The notes under the pieces are model-generated. The model was not told the origin of the DNA and did not search any database. It saw only the letters and a list, made by a program, of their open reading frames with translations. From positions 1-5,778 of the forward strand of contig JAJYFX010000139.1 of NCBI GenBank assembly GCA_021785315.1: a DNA stretch of 5,778 nt, read 5' to 3'. This document shows positions 4,723 through 5,778 of the stretch, in pieces (position 1 is the first letter of the stretch; each line of letters opens with the position of its first letter). A program made the translations under genes and the position numbers. This DNA is from Actinomycetes bacterium. GTDB taxonomy: Bacteria > Actinomycetota > Acidimicrobiia > Acidimicrobiales > Acidimicrobiaceae.

Positions 4723-5778
4723 ATGACCGACAACCACGATATGACGCCGCATAAATCCAAAGTGGATAGCTCCTCCGACGATTCAAAATCTACCTTCAGC
4801 AAAAACGCTTCGATCCTTCGAAACCTGGCTCAAGACGCCACGCCTGCTATCGATGTCCGATCCATCGAAAAGAGCTATGGTGAAATCCAAGCGGTTGAGG
4901 GCATCTCCTTCCAGGTCGCCACTGGCGAAGTGTTTGCCTTCCTTGGGCCCAACGGCGCCGGGAAAACTACGACGATTCGGATGCTTTGCACCCTCACCAA
5001 GCCAACAGGTGGATCAGCGACTGTCGGCGGATTCGATGTAGTGAAACAGCCAACCGCTGTTCGCAGACGAATCGGGCTCGTCTTCCAGGAACCAACTCTT
5101 GACCAGCAACTGACTGCCGAAGAGAATCTGCGTTTTCACGCAGTTCTGTATCGGATTCCCCACGAAGAAGTCGAAACGCGGATTGTGCAGGTACTGAACC
5201 TCGTGGATCTCCAGGACAGACGTAAGGATCTGGTATCCACATTTTCGGGCGGCATGGCTCGAAGACTCGAGATCGCCAGAGGCATGTTGCACACACCAGC
5301 AGTATTGTTTTTGGACGAGCCAACGATCGGTCTCGACCCGCAGACACGTGCCCTTATGTGGCAAGACGTGCTGCGACTCCGCAATGAGGAGGGAGTGACG
5401 GTCTTCCTCACAACGCACTATATGGACGAAGCGGAATACGCTGATCGGATAGCGATTATCGACCACGGTAGCATTGTTGCTCTCGCTACTCCCGACGAGC
5501 TGAAAAAGATGGTCGGCTCAGACACGGTTGAGCTGACCACCTCGAACAATGAGCTAGCCGCTTCACACCTCGAAGCCAAAGGGTTCAAGGTCAAGATCGG
5601 CGAAGACAATATTGTCGTATTTGCAGAAAATGGCGAACAGCAGGTCACCTCTATTATCGAAACCGCCGAAGTGCCGATTCAAAGCGTGCGGGTTCACCGG
5701 CCTAATCTAGACGACGTATTCTTGCACTTCACGGGGCGTCAAATTCGCGAAGGACACAACGAACGCTCCTTCCCGATG
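4723..5778 (+). CDS. DrrA-type ABC transporter ATP-binding protein (3' end beyond window)
   Basis: ATPase subunit that hydrolyses ATP to drive a separate membrane permease, in the family of daunorubicin-resistance DrrA and related exporters. Counting from the ATG at 4720, the order is: Walker A GPNGAGKT (76-83), Q-loop Gln123 in LVFQEP, signature FSGGM (175-179, then ARRLEIARG), Walker B VLFLDEP with Asp199 and catalytic Glu200, D-loop GLDP, switch His233 in TTHYMDEAE. After the nucleotide-binding domain, the C-terminal region ends in the family motif LDDVFLHFTGR (330-340). All catalytic residues are present. About 42 polar, Ser/Asp/Lys-rich residues precede the first strand, longer than usual. 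ATGs at 4720, 4723 and 4741 are in frame; GGAG (4712-4715) is 7 nt from 4723, so that start is preferred. There is no stop before the window edge, but only a short tail should be missing. A DrrB-like permease gene probably follows. The exported compound is unknown. Confidence 0.92.
   Translation, partial: MTDNHDMTPHKSKVDSSSDDSKSTFSKNASILRNLAQDATPAIDVRSIEKSYGEIQAVEGISFQVATGEVFAFLGPNGAGKTTTIRMLCTLTKPTGGSATVGGFDVVKQPTAVRRRIGLVFQEPTLDQQLTAEENLRFHAVLYRIPHEEVETRIVQVLNLVDLQDRRKDLVSTFSGGMARRLEIARGMLHTPAVLFLDEPTIGLDPQTRALMWQDVLRLRNEEGVTVFLTTHYMDEAEYADRIAIIDHGSIVALATPDELKKMVGSDTVELTTSNNELAASHLEAKGFKVKIGEDNIVVFAENGEQQVTSIIETAEVPIQSVRVHRPNLDDVFLHFTGRQIREGHNERSFPM

Noticed and set aside
4716..4754. Short 12-codon frame overlapping the ABC start (ATGAATGATG)
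   Set aside because: Its ATG directly abuts the GGAG motif with no spacing, so initiation there is unlikely.

Overview
The window reads as ordinary chromosomal DNA of an actinobacterium, perhaps an Acidimicrobiia-type lineage. The hints are a PPOX-class protein of the F420-dependent type, a DrrA-type drug-exporter ATPase, a lipoprotein whose cysteine is followed by a Ser/Thr/Gly tether, and base composition near balance rather than very GC-rich. The lineage is an inference from gene style; there is no marker gene here.

Layout. The minus strand carries a two-gene tripartite tricarboxylate transporter (TTT) operon, transcribed from about 3470 down to 100. It has a 711-residue permease in which TctA is followed, in the same chain, by a TctB-like four-helix domain (3433-1298). 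After a 97-bp gap comes a TctC/Bug-type solute-binding lipoprotein (1194-100). All three TTT roles are thus met by two genes. Bases 1-99 hold only the operon's 3' flank with a weak terminator-like hairpin.

Bases 3434-3960 (527 bp) hold no convincing gene and separate the transporter from a divergent plus-strand gene. They contain two candidate promoters toward the transporter, one toward the right-hand gene, and several perfect inverted repeats. The right-hand gene (3961-4371) encodes a small split-barrel flavin/F420-type oxidoreductase with a very good ribosome-binding site.

Bases 4372-4719 (348 bp) hold no gene but contain the best promoter of the window (TTGACA, 17 bp, TATACT). Its -10 and presumed start site lie inside an operator-like dyad, and it is followed by a leader of about 115 nt that can fold. 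This drives a DrrA-type ABC ATPase (4723 to beyond the window end), complete through its C-terminal family signature but without its stop codon. A membrane permease partner is expected just outside.

Functionally, the transporter would take up a small organic acid: TctC captures it outside and the TctAB chain moves it in, driven by an ion gradient. The ATPase would power export of a hydrophobic compound. Nothing in the sequence links the oxidoreductase to either. I found no mobile element, CRISPR array, tRNA or rRNA, and no clearly new system. The most notable points are the TctA-TctB fusion and the promoter/operator/leader arrangement before the ABC gene.
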